From the NCBI GenBank assembly GCA_004124875.1, contig SCKJ01000002.1:1-64000 (forward strand): a stretch of DNA of 64,000 nucleotides, written 5' to 3'. Shown in pieces: positions 61,427 to 64,000 of this stretch. The translations under genes were made by a program, and so were the position numbers. Numbering within the stretch: position 1 is the stretch's first letter; each line of letters starts with the position of its first letter. The notes beneath the pieces were generated by a model. It saw only the letters and a program-made list of their open reading frames with translations, was not told the origin of the DNA and did no database searches. Source of the DNA: Fidelibacterota bacterium (lineage in GTDB: Bacteria; Fidelibacterota; Marinisomatia; SCGC-AAA003-L08; TS1B11).

Positions 61427-62355
61427 CGGGTCACCTGCTGCTGTTGTTTCTTGGCGGAGCATTCATCTACGTCGGAGCGGAAGGATTGGTGTGGGGGGGC
61501 AGTAAATTGGCGCACCGCTTTAAAGTCTCGCCCATCGTTATTGGTCTAAGCGTTGTCGCCTTCGGCACCAGCCTGCCTGAATTTACCGTGAGTCTATACT
61601 CAACGTTCAACGACATGCAGGATATTGCCATCGGGAATATTACCGGCTCAAACATTGCCAACATTGCTCTGATCCTGGCTATAAGTGCCATCATCTTTCC
61701 CATTTCCAGCCGTTACGCCGAGGTTCGCAAAGACCTTTACGTGGTCATTCTGATCACGGCGCTGTTCATGCTGCTGGCCGCGGATGGCCTGCTTAGCCGG
61801 GTGGATGGCGGACTGCTGGTCGCGGGGATGGCTGCCTACCTCTATCGCCTGGTCAAAAGCAGCCGGGTCGAGACGGAAATATCCCCAGACCGCTTCGGGC
61901 TGTCCCACTATTTCTCTGCCCTGGTATTAGGTCTGGCGATATTGGTATGGGGCACCAACATATTCACCAATTCGGCCATTTATATTGCTCAACTTTTTCA
62001 CGTTCCCGAGCTGGTTATTGGCGCGACCATCGTGGCCGTAGGCACATCGCTGCCAGAACTGGCCACCTCCCTCGTGGCCGCTTTCCGCAAGGAGTCGGGT
62101 ATCGTGCTGGGGAATATTCTCGGCTCGAATGTGTTTAACCTCATGGCTGTATTGGGCGTCATCCCGCTCATCAAGCCGGTGACCGTGGCGCGTGACGCCA
62201 TCACCCTCCAGATGCCCCTGATGCTGGCCCTCCTGGTGCTTCTGATTCCGGTCCTGAAATATTCCGGTGGCGTCAGCCGCGGGGTGGGCCTGTTTCTCCT
62301 GGCCATCTACATCACATTTACGATTTACATCTACAGCAGGGGCGTTACTCCTTGA
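61423..62355 (+). CDS. Calcium/cation antiporter (CaCA family, YrbG-like)
   Basis: A 310-residue inner-membrane exchanger with ten hydrophobic segments in two inverted halves. Each half bears the ion-binding repeat: VVAFGTSLPEFTVSL with GNITGSNIANIAL, and VAVGTSLPELATSL with GNILGSNVFNLMAV. It likely exchanges Na+ or H+ for Ca2+. The start is GTG overlapping the nadD stop; the end overlaps ftsE (TTGA). Confidence 0.9.
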   Translation: MTGHLLLLFLGGAFIYVGAEGLVWGGSKLAHRFKVSPIVIGLSVVAFGTSLPEFTVSLYSTFNDMQDIAIGNITGSNIANIALILAISAIIFPISSRYAEVRKDLYVVILITALFMLLAADGLLSRVDGGLLVAGMAAYLYRLVKSSRVETEISPDRFGLSHYFSALVLGLAILVWGTNIFTNSAIYIAQLFHVPELVIGATIVAVGTSLPELATSLVAAFRKESGIVLGNILGSNVFNLMAVLGVIPLIKPVTVARDAITLQMPLMLALLVLLIPVLKYSGGVSRGVGLFLLAIYITFTIYIYSRGVTP

Positions 62356-63047
62356 GCGAATGGGAAGACGATAACGAGGGCCCGGATGAGGCCATCATCC
62401 ATCTCGATAATGTCAGTTTGACCTATGACAGAGGGCCAGGTGTCGCCCAAATCAGCTTCTCTATCATGCCCGGTGAACTGACCTACCTGATTGGCCCATC
62501 CGGCGCCGGTAAGTCGACCATCCTGAAGCTGATCTACATGTTGCTCATGCCCGATGAAGGTGAAGTGCTGGTGAACGGTTACCTCACGCACCGGACCCGG
62601 CGCAAGTATATCCCTTATTTGCGCCGCACGCTGGGGCTTATATTCCAGGATTTCAGGCTGTTGCCGGACCGCAACACTTACGAAAACGTCGCCTTGCCGC
62701 TGCACATTCTGGGATTGCCACGACGAGATATCCGCGAAAGAGTCTATTCGGTGCTGGAAGATGTGGGGCTGGCGGACCGCGGCCATCATCTGCCCCGTGA
62801 GCTCAGCGGAGGCGAGCAACAGCGGGTCGGCATTGCGCGGGCCATTGTGAAAAACCCGGCCATCATCCTGGCTGATGAACCTACCGGCAACCTCGACGCC
62901 GGTACGGCCTATGAAATTCTCGATCTGCTCACCTTTTTGGCCGAGGAAAACGGCAGCACGGTGCTGGTGGCCACCCATGATTATGACATGATGAGCCACA
63001 AAGCGGGCAAGCTGATTGAGATTGATCAGGGGAAGATTGTCAATTGA
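62352..63047 (+). CDS. ftsE: Cell division ATP-binding protein FtsE
   Basis: A 231-residue ABC ATPase partnering FtsX. Walker [11 protein letters not shown]-loop IFQDFRLL, signature LSGGEQQR and Walker [13 protein letters not shown] are all intact. The [20 protein letters not shown] stretch is FtsE-specific. FtsEX controls periplasmic wall hydrolases during division. The start is TTG, overlapping the antiporter stop (TTGA). No FtsEX-regulated hydrolase gene lies within the window. Confidence 0.93.
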   Translation: MSEWEDDNEGPDEAIIHLDNVSLTYDRGPGVAQISFSIMPGELTYLIGPSGAGKSTILKLIYMLLMPDEGEVLVNGYLTHRTRRKYIPYLRRTLGLIFQDFRLLPDRNTYENVALPLHILGLPRRDIRERVYSVLEDVGLADRGHHLPRELSGGEQQRVGIARAIVKNPAIILADEPTGNLDAGTAYEILDLLTFLAEENGSTVLVATHDYDMMSHKAGKLIEIDQGKIVN

Positions 63048-63934
63048 TGGGCAAATTCACATTCCTGGCCGGGGAGGGCATCAAGTCTCTCTGGCGCGAC
63101 AAACTGCCGGCGCTGGGATCCATGTTCACCATTGCTTTGACCCTGATCATATTCGGCACCGCCTACCTGATATTCAGCAATTTTGACCGCGCCACCCGCC
63201 GCCTGCAGAGCCAGTACCGCATTGATGCATTCTACGATCCGCTGCTTAACAATCAGGAAGCCTATGAGAATTACAAGCGGCTGAAAGACATTGAAGGCGT
63301 TGCCAGCACCGAGTTTGTCAGCAAAGAGCGCGCGGCGGATATATTCAAGCAAGAATTTGGTGAGGACGTGGTCGATGTGCTGGGCACCAATCCCCTGCCT
63401 GCCGGGGCGATTGTTTTAGTCGCCAGGGGCTACCGGACCGCGGACAGGATTAATGCCATCGCCGACCAGATGTTGGCCATTCCCAGGACCACGGACGTGA
63501 CCTACCGGGGGGAGCTGGTGCGCATCCTCGAGCGCTACCTCCAGTTCGCCCTGCTGGCCGGGCTTGTCATCGGCGCGGTGACACTGCTGGGCACCATATT
63601 CCTGGTATCCAACACCATCAAGCTCTCCATTTATGCCAAGCGCGACTCGATAGATACCCTCTATCTGCTGGGGGCCACACGCCAGTTCATCCGCCTGCCG
63701 TTCCTCATAGATGGAACGCTGCAGGGTCTGTTCGGCGCTGTGCTGGCAGCCATGGCCATTTTGGGCATTCTGGATGTCATGAATTACATTCTTGAACAGT
63801 TCGTCCTTTATCGCATTATCAGGCCGCCATTTTTAACCACGGGTCTGTTGCTATTCGGTATGATTCTCGGGATCGTGGGGAGTTACCGCTCGATCCGCAA
63901 ATTCATCAGTCCAAGGGAATTGGGTACCCGCTAA
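63047..63934 (+). CDS. ftsX: Cell division protein FtsX
   Basis: A 295-residue membrane protein of the MacB/FtsX fold: helix 1 at about 25-45 (LGSMFTIALTLIIFGTAYLI), a periplasmic loop to about 165, then three C-terminal helices (FALLAGLVIGAVTLLGTIFL, GLFGAVLAAMAILGILDVM, FLTTGLLLFGMILGIVGSY). The conserved IYAKRDSIDTLYLLGATRQF loop contacts FtsE. ATG 63047 overlaps the ftsE stop by one base (TGATG); a TTG three bases upstream is possible. Confidence 0.92.
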   Translation: MGKFTFLAGEGIKSLWRDKLPALGSMFTIALTLIIFGTAYLIFSNFDRATRRLQSQYRIDAFYDPLLNNQEAYENYKRLKDIEGVASTEFVSKERAADIFKQEFGEDVVDVLGTNPLPAGAIVLVARGYRTADRINAIADQMLAIPRTTDVTYRGELVRILERYLQFALLAGLVIGAVTLLGTIFLVSNTIKLSIYAKRDSIDTLYLLGATRQFIRLPFLIDGTLQGLFGAVLAAMAILGILDVMNYILEQFVLYRIIRPPFLTTGLLLFGMILGIVGSYRSIRKFISPRELGTR

Positions 63935-64000
63935 GCGCTACGCCGCCCTGATCTCGAAGGGTAACAGTGGCAGTGGCCGTAGCAGTAGCAGGGAAGAGTC
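63935..64000. repeat. Simple-sequence intergenic module at the right edge
   Basis: AACAGTGGCAGTGGCCGTAG and AGCAGTAGCAGGGAAG belong to the same GGCAGTGG / GTAGCAGTAGC vocabulary seen at about 11.27, 16.73, 19.52 and 22.18-22.35 kb and, inverted, in the dacB leader. The region is cut by the window edge. Confidence 0.5.

Overview
The window looks like chromosomal DNA of a diderm bacterium of the FCB group outside classical Bacteroidota, with candidates such as Ca. Neomarinimicrobiota (SAR406) or KSB1-like lineages. This is inference from gene content. Visible support: a PorV/PorQ-type outer-membrane protein, a cargo protein with a type IX secretion (T9SS) C-terminal domain, a GWxTD-family protein, the short single-domain starch-synthase-like protein known from Bacteroidetes, a DUF5683 protein, BamD and YbgF-type TPR proteins, and many signal peptides and lipoboxes. 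Candidate promoters look like ordinary sigma70 sites (TTGACA or TTGTAA, 17 bp, TATATT) rather than the Bacteroidetes TTTG/TAnnTTTG type. There is no sign of plasmid, phage, CRISPR or rRNA. About 55 to 60 genes are credible. After 5.9 kb nearly all lie on the + strand; the exceptions are a tRNA and a small cluster of CsgG-like genes.

Layout. 1-127: left end of an IS3-like insertion sequence, cut by the window edge, followed by a terminator and a REP-like palindrome. 0.6-5.7 kb (- strand): a secreted met-zincin protease and a two-gene UDP-xylose pathway (UDP-glucuronate decarboxylase, then UDP-glucose dehydrogenase). 6-16 kb: a cell-wall turnover island with two sodium:solute symporters, a C26 amidotransferase-like hydrolase, a PBP4-type D,D-carboxypeptidase, SpmA and SpmB, a NamZ-type exo-muramidase and a UMF1-type MFS transporter; it is interrupted by a 48-bp tandem repeat array. 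16-19.4 kb: an exported HMA-fold protein, tRNA-Leu(CAG), and a decaying family of CsgG/FlgO-like genes. 19.6-25.2 kb: smpB, tyrS, an acid phosphatase lipoprotein, an alkaline phosphatase, trxA and trxB. 25.3-30.5 kb: an amidotransferase, an ABC ATPase with a very long RGG/Arg/Pro-rich tail, an HDAC-family deacetylase, a double-PspC protein and gpmI. 30.5-38.7 kb: a propeller plus GWxTD pair, a Fe-S PD-(D/E)XK nuclease, mtaB, a deoxynucleoside kinase, purN and purH. 38.7-44.1 kb: mreB-mreC-mreD-mrdA-rodA, the rod-shape elongasome. 44.1-51.9 kb: envelope proteins (YbgF-like, lipoprotein, barrel, TPR), a short GT5 protein, glyA, nrdR and a Trm112-like protein. 52-60.9 kb: a surface/secretion cluster (PorV-like protein, an M6-like T9SS cargo that has lost its HExxH, a peptidase-propeller-barrel fusion, DUF5683, BamD). 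60.9-64 kb: nadD, a Ca2+/cation antiporter, ftsE and ftsX.

How it fits together. Much of the window serves the envelope: peptidoglycan synthesis (mre/mrd/rod), division-linked hydrolase control (ftsEX), peptidoglycan turnover and uptake (6-16 kb), outer-membrane assembly (BamD) and T9SS export. Many genes overlap by 1-4 bases (ATGA, TGATG, TAGTG, TTGA), pointing to long translationally coupled operons. The best candidates for undescribed biology are the PorV / pseudo-M6 / peptidase-propeller-barrel cluster, the ABC ATPase with an RGG tail, and the carboxypeptidase-spmA-spmB order in an apparently non-sporulating diderm. Intergenic DNA is seeded with recurrent simple-sequence modules and REP-like palindromes, one of which seems to have been built into a signal peptide.
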